Below, one piece after another: positions 1 through 10,225 of a DNA stretch of 64,000 nt (position 1 is the first letter of the stretch; every line of letters begins with the position of its first letter). The stretch spans positions 153,394,305-153,458,304 of the forward strand of contig CM019824.1 of assembly GCA_009763385.1 (NCBI GenBank), given 5' to 3'. Source of the stretch: Coix lacryma-jobi var. lacryma-jobi. Lineage: Eukaryota > Streptophyta > Magnoliopsida > Poales > Poaceae. Made by a program: the position numbers and the translations under genes. Under the pieces are notes generated by a model, which saw only the letters and a program-made list of their open reading frames with translations, searched no databases and was not told the origin of the DNA.

Positions 1-1919
1 CCTTTCAGCTGATCAAACAAATCATCAATCCTTGGCAGCGGGTACTTATTCTTGATAGTAACCTCATTAAGCGATCTATAGTCAACACACATCCGTTGAC
101 CACCATCCTTCTTGTCAACAAAGATAACAGGAGCTCCCCAAGGTGATGAACTAGGACGAATAAACCCTTTTTCTTGCAACTCTTTAATTTGTTTCTTAAG
201 TTCATCTAATTCAGGTACTCCCATCCTATATGGTCTTTTAGCTATGGGTGCAGTTCCAGGTAAAAGTTCAATAATAAATTCAATGTCGCGATCAGGTGGC
301 ATACCTGGTAGGTCATCGGGGAACACATCCGGAAATTCATCCACCACTAAATCTTCCGGGAAAACCTCTTCATTCATCTGGTTCACGGTTGCAGTCGGTG
401 TTGGTTGTAGCACTACCTTCACACTGATTCTGTCTCCCTTAGTTGTGGTAACTGTCACAACTTTATCTTGACACTGTATATCTGTCTTACACCTCTTCAT
501 CCAGTCCATACCCAGTATCAAATCAATACCAGCTGTCCTCAGCACAATTGGGGATACTGAGAAATCTACCCCCCCTAAGGACACATCTATAGGCATACAC
601 TGAAGCGTAGCTTGCAAGCCTCCACCCGGTGAGGTAACCATTATAGGGGTTTTCATGAGGCTAACAGGTAGGTTATGCATTCTAACAAATGTATGTGATA
701 TGAAAGTATGCGATGCACCAGAATCGAAAAGAACTGTAGCGGGGATGGAACTGATATTGAACGTACCAAGCATAATCTCTGGCGCTTCCTGTACGGTCTC
801 TGTGGACACGTGGTTCACCTTGCCTGAGTTAGGTGATGGATTCGGTCGTCCCCTTTGATTGTTGTTCTGGTTCTGCGGAGTCTGCTGGTTTTGCTTCTTA
901 GGGCAGTTGTAGGAGAGGTGTCCAGCTTCACCACAGACATAGCACTTGTTGGGAGAGTTAGGTGCACTATTTTTCATGGGGGTGCTGACAGGGGTACCTT
1001 GGCGTTGAGCTTGATTGTTAGGCTGTTGTTGGAGGCGTTGATTATTACTCTGCTGCTGGTATGAAGGACGTTGCTGGGCCTGGTTGCGGTTCCACTGGGT
1101 AGTCGGTCCCTGATACCTCTGCTGATTGCCTGGTGCAAAATTGGAACGAGGGCGGTTGTTATTACCAGAGGACTGACCTTGAAGCTTTCTCTTTCTAGCC
1201 TCCATCTCTTTGCGCTTGTTGTCAACCACTATAGCACGGTTGACCAGGGTCTGGTAACTGGCGAACTCATTGGACATTAACTGTAGTGCTAGTCCATCAT
1301 TCAGACCCTTGAGAAAGCGACGCTGCTTGTCGGCATCCTGAGCAATATCAGCGGGAGCATAGCGTGACAACTGGGCAAACTTGTCACGATACTCAGCAAC
1401 GGTCATGGCTCCTTGGCGCAGAGATCTGAACTCTTCCTGCTTCAATTCAATCAAACCAGCAGGAACATGATACGCTTTGAAGTTGGTCTTGAATTCCTCA
1501 AAGGTGACAGGTGGGGCATTGTTGGCTTGACCGAACTGAAACGATTCCCACCAATCCAGAGCAGCTCCTTGCAACTGACCAGAAGCATAGAGCACCTTCT
1601 CCTGGTCATTGCATTGCGCGATGGTAAGCTGGCGTTCAATAGCACGAAGCCAGTCATCAGCCTCCAGGGGATCTGCAGCATGAGAGAACACTGGCGGGTG
1701 ACCCTTCAGAAACTCACCCCTCTTGTCCCTCACTTGCATCGGTGGTGCTCCTCCAGCTGGCTGGTTCTGCATGTGTTGCATCATGGTTTGCATAAATTGG
1801 GCTTGGATGCCCATCAACTGCTGAATATCAACTGGGGGTGGTGGTGGTGGGTTAACAGGTGCTCCACGACCACGACCACGGCCACGTCCACCTCCAATAC
1901 CACCTCCTCTGGCAGCCAT
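1..1919 (-). CDS. gag-pol polyprotein (Gag, protease, start of RT), Tekay type, partial
   Basis: The frame opens at the ATG complementary to 1917-1919 and stays open to the left edge, about 639 codons. The Gag, knuckle, protease and RT landmarks all fall in the same frame. Residues 1-30 are Gly/Arg-rich (RGRGRGRG) followed by a proline run. A gag capsid domain follows (motif WWESFQF, then MTVAEYRDKFAQLSRYAP). A CCHC knuckle of the form CYVCGEAGHLSYNC begins near residue 326. The retropepsin active site FDSGASHTF is near residue 398, with the second hallmark DLILGMDWM downstream. RT begins near residue 550 with PYRMGVPELDELKKQI and reaches CVDYRSLNEVTIKN at the edge. The catalytic aspartates of RT, plus RNase H, integrase and any chromodomain, lie outside the window. 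The absence of stops makes this the best-preserved coding region here. Confidence 0.88.
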   Translation of the reverse strand, partial: MAARGGGIGGGRGRGRGRGAPVNPPPPPPVDIQQLMGIQAQFMQTMMQHMQNQPAGGAPPMQVRDKRGEFLKGHPPVFSHAADPLEADDWLRAIERQLTIAQCNDQEKVLYASGQLQGAALDWWESFQFGQANNAPPVTFEEFKTNFKAYHVPAGLIELKQEEFRSLRQGAMTVAEYRDKFAQLSRYAPADIAQDADKQRRFLKGLNDGLALQLMSNEFASYQTLVNRAIVVDNKRKEMEARKRKLQGQSSGNNNRPRSNFAPGNQQRYQGPTTQWNRNQAQQRPSYQQQSNNQRLQQQPNNQAQRQGTPVSTPMKNSAPNSPNKCYVCGEAGHLSYNCPKKQNQQTPQNQNNNQRGRPNPSPNSGKVNHVSTETVQEAPEIMLGTFNISSIPATVLFDSGASHTFISHTFVRMHNLPVSLMKTPIMVTSPGGGLQATLQCMPIDVSLGGVDFSVSPIVLRTAGIDLILGMDWMKRCKTDIQCQDKVVTVTTTKGDRISVKVVLQPTPTATVNQMNEEVFPEDLVVDEFPDVFPDDLPGMPPDRDIEFIIELLPGTAPIAKRPYRMGVPELDELKKQIKELQEKGFIRPSSSPWGAPVIFVDKKDGGQRMCVDYRSLNEVTIKNKYPLPRIDDLFDQLK

Positions 1920-2604
1920 CTGTGTTTCCAAACAGGGATCATGGTTAGTGAACTTTTCAAGAAAAGATCACTTATACGAGATGATATAGGGGATCTGGAA
2001 ATTTCTGGGCGAGATTCGGAAACAGCAGTATAGAAAAACAGTCATATACGGAGTTCCAGAAATCCAAACAGGGCGTGTGATACACGGTTGGAAAGATAAC
2101 GAAATTATCTACAACTTTTATTTAAGTGGATTTCCCAGATTCTGCCGTTAAGTTAGCCAAAAACAGAGAACGAACAGATCTGTCCAGAGCTCAAAACTGC
2201 GCAGAAACTCTAACTTGAAACAGCCATATCTCACAAATGATAACAGCTATTGAAGTGATTCCAGAGGCATTTGTTAGATATAGGAGTCTATTTTCCACCA
2301 TAATTTTTTTCAGCCATGTTGCACGATCAGAACTTGAGATATAACCAAAAGATCACAGGTTGCTCCAGAAAACAGCATAGGACAAGATATAACTAACCCT
2401 CTTATAATTCATAAACGTTATGTCTAACTATGAGATTTGTAGACAAGCCTACAATATCTCAACACTCATTACAAAGAACCAAATCACACATAAGCATAAT
2501 AATAATCCAACTCACACATAAGGAAGCACACTAGCACAAAAGTTAACTAGACTCGACAAAACGCTTACTAAAATCGTCTTATTACATAGAAGGGTGACCT
2601 ATGC
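1920..2604 (-). other. untranslated spacer between additional ORF and gag
   Basis: AT-rich, with no ORF of note on the sense strand. It probably forms part of the leader in front of gag. No repeat or RNA gene was recognised. The stretch 3442-3620, between the PBS and the additional ORF, is likewise non-coding. Confidence 0.6.
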
Positions 2605-3441
2605 CTATTTGTAGAGCGGTTCGCGGAGCCTCTTGTACATAGGGGGTTGGTTGAGAAGTTCCAAGAGCCCATCAATGGTGCTATAGCATCTTTTGAGATC
2701 TTTTCCCAGGGATATCACCTCCTTTTCCAAGTCCGCGTTAGACCTTTCCCTGTCAAGGAGAAAATCTCGTGTGGCCTTCTCGGTTGGAGTTGCATTGGGG
2801 TCTTCTACCATAGCCTCCCTATTCTCACTGTTCCAATAGGACAGATAGCGGTATGCATCATCCCTCATGTCTTCAATGCGACGACCCCGGAACGCTTTGT
2901 AGGCTTCAACTGCCACGGCTTCCAAGGCTGACGCTAGAGTGGACCGGCGAGCCCTGTGGCCAATCACCATCTCATGCAGGTATAGGCCACTCTCTGGTTC
3001 TCGGACGGCGACAGTCACTCTTGCCTTCCAGTAGGTCCTTTCCATGGGATGACTGTACCTCCAGTGGGTGTATTGTACGATGATGTTCTTGTCGGGGTAG
3101 TAGGCATCAAAAAGTCCCATCAGCCTGTGATGTGTAGGACTCTGGGCTGCTGTGGGCGCTCCGACGAGATACCCGGAGTCCACGTCCCAACCCGTTGGAA
3201 GCTCTTCATCGTCTTCAACCTCCAGCACTTCTGGGGGCACTGGCGCGGGAGGTACTGGAGCTTGTACTGGTGGTGCCGGCGCTTGTGGTTCCACTACTTG
3301 AGGTGCTTGTTCTTGCGGTACTGGCTCTTGCGGTGCTACCTCCTGCTGTTCTGGCTCCTGGGGTGCTTGCGGTGCTTGCGGAACGGGGTTGCCTACCCTC
3401 CTGCGTCCACCGACGGTCCTGCGGGTGATACGACGAGCCAT
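2605..3441 (-). CDS. additional ORF between PBS and gag, 278 aa, unknown function
   Basis: An uninterrupted sense-strand ORF of 278 codons in the leader of the Tekay-type element, ending about 0.7 kb before gag. Residues 1-20 are strongly basic (MARRITRRTVGGRRR). Residues 20-75 are a Pro/Gln/Ala/Glu-rich low-complexity linker with repeated PQAP, PQEP and PVPP words. From about residue 80 the sequence becomes ordinary globular protein with conserved-looking Trp/Tyr/His positions (YTHWRYSHPMERTYWKARV, EMVIGHRARRST, EAYKAFRGRRIED). The last 60 residues are charged and possibly helical (DRERSNADLEKEVISLGKDL). No enzyme motif was recognised. I recall similar hypothetical proteins annotated in grass genomes, which would fit a shared retroelement accessory protein, but no search was run. 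Extra ORFs are known in some plant LTR elements. The intact frame suggests recent selection or a young copy. Confidence 0.75.
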   Translation of the reverse strand: MARRITRRTVGGRRRVGNPVPQAPQAPQEPEQQEVAPQEPVPQEQAPQVVEPQAPAPPVQAPVPPAPVPPEVLEVEDDEELPTGWDVDSGYLVGAPTAAQSPTHHRLMGLFDAYYPDKNIIVQYTHWRYSHPMERTYWKARVTVAVREPESGLYLHEMVIGHRARRSTLASALEAVAVEAYKAFRGRRIEDMRDDAYRYLSYWNSENREAMVEDPNATPTEKATRDFLLDRERSNADLEKEVISLGKDLKRCYSTIDGLLELLNQPPMYKRLREPLYK

Positions 3442-3620
3442 CTATGGAGTAGACCAAAAGACAGATACAATAGAATCAATATATTTGTGTAATAGAGCAA
3501 GTAAAGAGAAGCATATAGTTTTGATAAATTAACAAGGCTAAGATAAGTAGCAAGAATTGAGAAGCAAGGACCACTAAAACGACCATATCTAACTAGGCTT
3601 GCGTCCTACAGTCAACATAG

Positions 3621-3631
3621 CTCTGATACCA
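3621..3631 (-). other. primer binding site (initiator tRNA-Met type)
   Basis: The complement reads TGGTATCAGAG, the standard plant retroelement PBS matching the 3' end of initiator tRNA-Met. It lies three bases inside the LTR end and fixes the orientation of the element. Confidence 0.85.
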
Positions 3632-5962
3632 ATTTGTCACACCCAATTTTAAGAACAAAATTGAATGCAATAACTCATGTGTGCCCAGAGATCAATCACA
3701 CACATAAGCCACAAATATAGGAAGTACCATCACATATGTTTATTACATAACGAATATTATTCAAAGTCTTTACATAGCAGCGGATAAATAAAGTATCTCT
3801 CGCGGTAGCTCCATCACAGGGAAGATGACTGGTTGACAGCAAGACTAGAACTCTTCAGGGAAGTCGTCGTTACCATAGCAATCTGTTACCCATCCGGGAT
3901 TTTTATCCAAGTAGAAAGAAAATAAACAAGCATAAGTACATCTCGTACTTAACAAGTGTAACATGGGGTTCATGAGGCTCAAATAAGGCTGACACTGGTT
4001 AGACTGCGGTAGCTTTTAATTGGCAACATTTTATCATTAAGGTGAACATATATGAATGCTTAAAACCCAATCCACATGATCATAACAACTGAAACATAGT
4101 AACAAGGTAATCAACATGAGCAACATAAATAAACAACATATAACAACTAAGTCTGTGAGTTTTCCGGGCCGCTCGTATCCGTGAGCACGGCTGATATATC
4201 AGTTTATTAAACTCTGCAGAGGTTGTACACTTTACCCGATGAGTCGTGATATCCAGATGCCCGGGTTAATTACTCCCATAACACTTCCGAGGTGAGCGGG
4301 CAGGATACACGCAAAGCCTTTCAAAGGTTCGTCTAACAAGTTAGGGCCGCTAGTTCTTAAGGCAAGGGGATGTAGAGCCCTCCTTCCAGGTGGCACAATA
4401 ACACGCAGCCTATACACACGTGGACAGAAGCCGCACTATACCCGTCTCGGCAAGATCCAACGCGCCTATACCGGTGTCCACTAACAAGCTAGAAAAGGTC
4501 CTTATACTGAGCTAAGGTCAGAGCCATATAACCCTCATGGTTGCACTGTATGTCCCAGCTTTTGCTGACAGAAGGCCCTAAACCATGTTGCTAAAAAGAT
4601 CAAGTTTTATTCACCATTATTAGATCATGTTTGGTTTAAGTAAAGCTCTAGCAAAATTCTACCCATATGCACAGCAACCCAAGGTTAACAAGGTAACCGG
4701 TCAACAATCTAGGATAAACTAGATAGGAGATCAAAATTAGACACATGCATATGAATTTAGATGCTTCATGGTGAATAGGTCAACAAGGATGATCCCATGC
4801 TATACTTGCCTGATTCAGAGAACTCTGGTTGCTCTTGGTTGTCGTAGAAGGGTTCCTGATCACCAGCGTAATTCTCACCGTCTGAACTCGATTACCACAT
4901 CAACACACAATCATCGGAAACAACAACCATACAAAGCAAACAAGCTATAATTAGAACATTACACCAATCAGCAAGAAAATAATATAAAAAGTTTGAAAAC
5001 AGAATCTACGATCCAACACGATCACATAAACGCGAAGATCACGAAAAACGGAATTATGGCGCAAAAGTTATAAGCTAAACAAGTTACAAAACCTTAATTA
5101 GTAGATTAAACCTAACTCAACTTTTAAGTACTGAAAACAGTATAGATTTTCATACAGATAGATAGATCTTTTCAAAACGAATCTAACGCAACTTGAACGG
5201 ACTAAATCGGACTAAAAACATAGAAGTTATAAGCATTTGAAACCGGTGGCCAAACTGTAAATAAACTGAAATTGATTTTGAATTTAAATTGATTTAAAAC
5301 GAATTTCAGATCTGGCTGGACTGCGCCTCAATTTGGATGAAACGCAGGGGCTTAGAAGCAAGTTTTCGCAGACACAGAGCACAGTGCGTTGTGGACCGCG
5401 GGTTGAGGCCCGAAAATTATAAGGGCTCTTTAGCAAGAACGGTATCGAAGGGGTACGGGGCTTCCTGGGGCGTCGGATCGGCAACGGACGCTCCAGATCA
5501 GATCAGGGAGAGCTGGCGGCGCTTTTCGCCGGAGCAGAAGAGGGCGCGGCGGCGCCGTGGCCGGAAGGCGGCGGCGCGGCTCGGGATTCCGCTACAGAGC
5601 GGTAGAGACCTCGGGAAAGGATCCAATCGAAAGAGGAGAGCAAAGCGGACTCACCAGAGGCACAGACGAGGTCGGAAACGATCCGGTGGCGGCGTATCGC
5701 TCGACGAGGCGGACGGCGGCTCTGGGAAGCGACGGCGAGCGATTAAGGCATCAAAACGAAGAGGAGAAAGAGGAGAAAACACTCGGTTAGCTTCGAGAGA
5801 TCAAGGAGAAACTCTAGGAACCTCTGGCGGGCACTAGAACTCGGTGAAGCGTCGGGTCGACGGCGGCGGATCTTCGGCGGCCGCGGAGTTCGTCGCGGGA
5901 GCGGTGTAGGGCACGAGAGCAGGAGTTTGATGCGTGGGGAGAGGCGGCGGGCTCTCGGGGAT

Positions 5963-5970
5963 CTTATAAG
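5963..5970 (-). promoter_or_regulatory. possible TATA box in the Tekay LTR
   Basis: CTTATAAG is a palindrome, placed before a GC-rich segment in the transcribed direction. It is the only TATA-like motif I noticed in the GC-rich part of the LTR. The transcription start was not mapped and the call is tentative. Confidence 0.3.
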
Positions 5971-6116
5971 GGAGTCGGTTTGGTCGTTTTGGCAAGTAAG
6001 GACGCGAAGCGAGGATGGACTCGATCCCGGCCATGGAGTCCGAGCCGGATACGAGAGGGAGAAGGAGCGATGGGACGCTGACAGGCGGGCATGCTTTGTC
6101 AGCGAGTGCGGGCGCG

Positions 6117-6370
6117 GGAGCGGCGACCCACGGGCGAGATGGAAGCGGCGACGCGCACGCGAGGCTGGAGCCTCGGGCGAGACGGAAACGGCTACGCGCA
6201 CGCGAGGCTGGACCCTCGGGCGAGACGGAAGCGGCGACGCGCACGCGAGGCTGGACCCTCGGGCGAGACGGAAACGGCTACGCGCGCGCGAATGCAGCGC
6301 CGAGGCTGGACCCTCGGGCGAGACGGAAGCGGCGACGCGCGCGCGAATGCAGCGCCGAGGCTGGACCCTC
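6117..6370 (-). repeat. GC-rich minisatellite inside the Tekay LTR
   Basis: The word GAGGCTGGA recurs at 6161, 6204, 6247, 6302 and 6357, with spacings of 43, 43, 55 and 55 bases. The two longer units carry an extra 12 bases around AATGCAGCG. Two variants alternate from unit to unit (GGAAGCGGCGAC and GGAAACGGCTAC), so the higher-order unit is a dimer. The array is open in several frames and yields arginine-rich ORFs that should not be read as proteins. Confidence 0.85.
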
Positions 6371-6871
6371 GGTTCGGCGCGGGGCTGCGGCGCTGCGCAG
6401 GGCTGCTGGGCCGGGCGGCGGCCCACGCGAGCGACGGAGAGAGAAAGGGAGCGAGCGAGGCTGCTGCGCGGGAGCTGGGCCAGGCAACGGCCCACGCGGG
6501 TGAAGGAGTGGAGAGGGAGGGGAGAAGGGAAGCGGGCCGGCGCGAGCGGAGGGAGCAGGCCGACCAGGCTGATCGGGCCAAAAAGGGAGAAAGGAGGGGG
6601 GAGAGAGAAGGAAAATTGTTTTCCAATTTCAGATTGGATTTTTCAAATGCATTTTCAAATCCTTTTTGAATTCAAACAACTTTTGAACTAAAACCACACA
6701 TCACAAAAATAAAGTATGCACCAGCATGTATGCATCAACATGATCTTTGGCCTAGGATTAATTTTAGCTTTTGTAAATAATTTTATTAACTAGTTTCCAT
6801 GCAACACATAAAAATGCATAATTAAATCATATTGCCTATTTTTAAATTGATGCAAATTTTGGGATGTTACA

Positions 6872-7889
6872 TAAACGAAAATCAATCTACAAAAAATTTT
6901 ACATCTAATTTTCACCTGCTTTAGCTGGTTTTGTCGAATTTAGATTTGCGAAAAAGGTTGGGAAAATTATGTTTTCTGCGATTCAAGATTAGATGTCGGG
7001 AACGTTTAACTCTGTTTTGTAGGGATTGATGACTGGTATAGCCCTTATGTGTATGTGATGCATGTATGTAATTTTTCATGACTTGCATGTCATGATTATG
7101 ACAATATGGCTAGAGCCACATATATATTGTCCATTTGATGTAATGGCCTGCGTGCCAAAATCATGATGATCCTACACGCGACTATGTAATTACTTTATTA
7201 ATTACGCTAGTTGTAGCTAGTCTCGGTGGATTCATCACTGGACGATGGCGTGCATGTACCATGTTGATGGAGATCATCATGGTGAACAGATTGGTGGAGA
7301 TGGAGATCTCCAAAGGGACACTGGGCTATACCAAGTCATATCTGTGTTGATGTTATTCTCTTATTATGTTCTACTTTCACGTATGATTCATGTTTATTGT
7401 CTACATGCGGTAGTGAAAGTGTAGAACGATCCCTCAGTAATGTTCAAGTCATATGCTTCCCCAAACCTTGCACTGTCATATGTCTTGTACAATTGGTGGC
7501 GCGCCTATGAAATTAGGGTGTCACTGATTTTCCTTGACCAGGCAGGTTTGTATCGGATACTTACTGCAGAAGGGTTGGTTGCTTGAACAAGGTCATCCTA
7601 ACGGTTAGGGACCTTGAAGCATAAGGAGTTGAGCACACATAGAGATGTTGGCCAACAACAAGAGTCATATGTGATATGATTAGCAAAGAGTTGCTTACCG
7701 ATCTACCATGTCCACTAGCGGTGATGCTAAAGCTCACTAGTAGACTTGTTAGTTTGGGTCTTGAATCATTGAGATTCAATAGAGGGATATTGATCTCAGT
7801 GGGAGTCGATTTTATTAATGATTTAATATTATTTACTCTGTCTTGGATACATTGTCTTAGTATTTTGCATTTACTTTTGTTGTAGATCA
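6872..7889 (+). other. leader of the Angela-like element
   Basis: About 1 kb without a meaningful ORF, just upstream of gag. I found no tRNA-type PBS, so the Tekay insertion probably lies downstream of the PBS or the site is lost. Long leaders are usual in BARE-like elements. Words such as GCATG and CATGATTATGAC recur near 7055-7110, but no clear array is present. Confidence 0.55.
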
Positions 7890-8233
7890 ATGGCACCTAG
7901 CAATCCACCATTTACTTTACGTTCAATCCTTGAGAAAGATAAATTGAATGGAACAAACTATGCGGATTGGATCCGCAACCTGAGAATTATTCTCAGGGCT
8001 GAGAAAAAGGAAGATATTCTAGACACCCCACTACTAGAGGAACCTGCTGATAATGCACCTGCTACTGAGAAAACCGCTTACAAGAAAGCATGTGATGCTG
8101 ATCTTGAAGTGGGATGCCTGATGCTTGCTAGCATGGAATCAGATCTGCAGATGCAGTTTGATAATAACCATACAGCCTACGATATGATCGTAGCGCTAGA
8201 TGAGATGTTCCAGACTCAGGCTAGAACTGAAAG
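7890..8233 (+). pseudogene. gag, 5' part (interrupted by SIRE insertion)
   Basis: Starts MAPSNPPFTLRSILEKDKLN and continues with GTNYADWIRNLRIILRAEKK, the copia Gag N-terminal region. The frame is open through residue 113. At 8229-8233 it meets GAAAG, the duplicated target of the SIRE-like element, after which the ORF runs into LTR sequence. The rest of gag resumes in the same frame after the second GAAAG at 19438. This part shows only Gag homology and no catalytic domain. Confidence 0.85.
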
Positions 8234-10214
8234 TGAAGGATCGAAAGTGCAACCAGAAAGCGACCAGAGGGGGGGGGGTGAATGGGAGCTCCAAATTTTC
8301 CTTTTAGAAACTTGTTGCCTCTGTCCCAAGAATCAACCCCAAGAGCAAACCTAGAGCTTGCAAGTGTCCACGACCCTAGATGTAGGGTGGATGCTTCCAA
8401 GAAGCACAACGGGACACTAAACAACCCTAGAAACCTAACGCAAAAGACGGTAACCTAATCCGTTAACGAACGAACAAAACGCGGACGAGACTGCGCAAAA
8501 TAGAACTGACCGAACTCTGATGAGCGTCCGGTTAAGTACCACCGGACGCGTTCGGTCAACCAAAAACTAGTTTTGGACCTTACTGTTTCTGATCGGACTC
8601 AGTGACACTGTGAGTCCGGTCGTTACTTGAGCGTCCGGTCACTTCTGACAAACACCGTGAACAGTAGAAGGGGCGAGTCCGGTCAAGGAGTGAAAGGAGC
8701 GTCCGGTCAATGTGCGAAACAGAACAGTGAAATGTTCATCGACTGGACTCACTCTTCTAGCGTCCGATCAGTTCGACCTGAGCGTCCGATCAGTTCGAAC
8801 TGAGCGTCCGGTCACCCTGAAACTATGCAGTTCGTCCACCGATTTCACTCGATCTCACCCAAAACAAATCCTCTAGGGATCAAACTTGGTGAGAGGAGTC
8901 ACAAGGAGGATAGTGAGCTATCTCTAAGAGATCATGGCTCGAACCTATCTCCAAATCAATGAATTGAAGAAATTCAGGGGAAAGAAGAAAAACTTGACCC
9001 GAAACGAAAATCGATCGATCTACTAGCTCGTGAGATTAGAGGTGAATTCCTTCGGTGGAAAGAAGTGCCTCACGATCTAGAACAACTCTATTCAAACGGA
9101 ATTGCAAGAGAAGCACCGAGTTGAGAAATCGATCGATGGGAGAATCGTGGAGAAAAGCAACCCGCGAAGAACACGAACAAAACGCGAATCACAACCACGA
9201 ATTTGCAACCGTGTGGCTACCACACGCTACAACAGTGAGATTACGGTCTCACTTCCTCAAAATCTCACGAACATAGAGGTATTGTTCTCTTCTCTGTGGA
9301 TCTCAGTTTGCTACAGCAGAGGATGGGGAGAGTAGGAAAACCTAGAAGGCAAAGAGCAAATGGCTGAGATAGAATGGGAGGAGGGTGTCTCCCTCTACTT
9401 ATACTAATTCTAATTCCTACTCTACCCCTCACTAAATATAGAGCGAACCAGCTAAACCCTAGAGTTATTCTGGACCAACTCGAGGATGCTGGTGATCTAA
9501 CGGCCACGCCCGCACAACTGGTAGCGTTGCCTCGACGCAACCTCATCGATTGCCACCACGTGCCGCCACCGCTCTGCTTGTCCTTTTTCCGGACTTCGCC
9601 CCCGGTTTTGTGGCCCAAACCGGGAAACCAGCCTTCACGACCAACCCCCGGTTTTGAGGCCCAAACCGGGAAACCAGCCGTCCATCGCCTGAGTTTTGTG
9701 GCCCAAACTCAGCAAACCCGCAGTGGCCAGGTTTTGAGGCCCAAACCTGGAAACTGTCCTTAGCCCGAGTTTTGTGGCCCAAACTCGGAAACCATCAGTG
9801 CCTAGGTTTTGAGGCCCAAACCTGGAAACCGTCCACTCGGTGTTTTTTTTGTGGCTCAACCACCAAACCGAGACGTAGAAGGGATGCACCGCCCGTGCAC
9901 CCCGTCCACCGACCCGTGTCCCCAGGTCCTCGACCCAGGCAACACCGTGCCCGCAAGTCTTCACTCGTCGCAGTCCCAGGCTGTCAGCCACCACACCTGA
10001 TCGTCGGGCCACCGGTCCCTCAGTCCAAGCCTCATGTCCGCCCTTCGCCACTTTCGGTCCATCGGCACGGCACATCTCTACTGGACCTTCACCTTGCCTT
10101 AGATCACTGTATCCGTGCTCGACACCTGCACAACACAAGCCGAAGAACATGCGCATCATCCCAGTTGACAATCACTCATCACTTAGAGACTCGGCATACA
10201 CCCATGTATCCGCA
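8234..10214 (-). repeat. 3' LTR of the SIRE-like element (1981 bp)
   Basis: Abuts the PPT at 10215 and ends at 8234 next to the target duplication. It has the same internal architecture as the 5' LTR: hairpin array at 9590-9880 and a CGGAC/GTCCGG-rich segment at 8520-8820. Near 9430 the region homologous to a TATA box seen in a related LTR (44718) reads CTCTATATTTAG in sense and appears degraded. Confidence 0.92.
9590..9880. repeat. hairpin array in the SIRE-like 3' LTR
   Basis: The core TTTTG(T/A)GGCCCAAA occurs at 9605, 9652, 9694, 9732, 9770 and 9807, spaced 47, 42, 38, 38 and 37 bases. Each is the loop of a short stem, for example CCCGGTTT/AAACCGGG, CCAGGTTT/AAACCTGG, TGAGTTT/AAACTCA and CCGAGTTT/AAACTCGG. 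Stem bases change together between units, while the loop alternates TGTGGCCC and TGAGGCCC. A longer seventh hairpin with CTCGGT...ACCGAG arms follows at about 9835-9875. Confidence 0.85.
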
Positions 10215-10225
10215 ATCTCCCCCTT
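10215..10225 (-). other. polypurine tract of the SIRE-like element
   Basis: In sense the tract reads AAGGGGGAGAT directly before the LTR start TGCGGATAC. Confidence 0.85.

Larger units (their letters stand above)
1..6871 (-). mobile_element. Tekay-type Ty3/gypsy retrotransposon, 5' part
   Basis: Read on the minus strand this is LTR (6871-3635), PBS, an additional ORF, then gag-pol running off the left edge. The LTR starts TGTAACATCCC and ends GTGACA. The RT segment near the edge carries the family motifs GFIRPSSSPWGAP and CVDYRSLNEVTIKN, typical of chromoviruses of the Tekay/Del group, which also have LTRs of 3 kb or more. No break was found in the coding part, so this is probably the youngest insertion on the left side. 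The sequence to the right of 6871 is the leader of an Angela-like element, which suggests Tekay inserted into it. The other LTR and the target duplication lie outside the window. Confidence 0.88.
3635..6871 (-). repeat. 5' LTR of the Tekay-type element (3237 bp)
   Basis: The LTR begins with TGTAACATCCC (complement of 6861-6871) and ends with GGGTGTGACA (complement ending at 3635), three bases before the PBS. The part at about 5330-6620 is very GC-rich and contains a minisatellite. The part at 3640-5330 is AT-rich and includes the region 4150-4520 that I recognise as typical of grass Tekay LTRs. Long open frames on both strands at 5337-6691 come from GC richness and are not genes. Only one LTR is visible, so LTR divergence cannot be measured. 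Confidence 0.85.

Noticed and set aside
1413..2033. 206-aa plus-strand ORF
   Set aside because: Antisense to the open Tekay gag frame. The sense frame has clear Gag motifs.
5337..6691. Several long arginine- or serine-rich ORFs on both strands
   Set aside because: They overlap in most frames of a GC-rich LTR segment with a minisatellite. The frames reflect base composition and repeat units, not protein.
8234..10214. Direct repeats as a CRISPR-like array (hairpin units of regular spacing)
   Set aside because: Spacers are not unique, the array lies within LTRs in plant DNA, and no cas genes are present.
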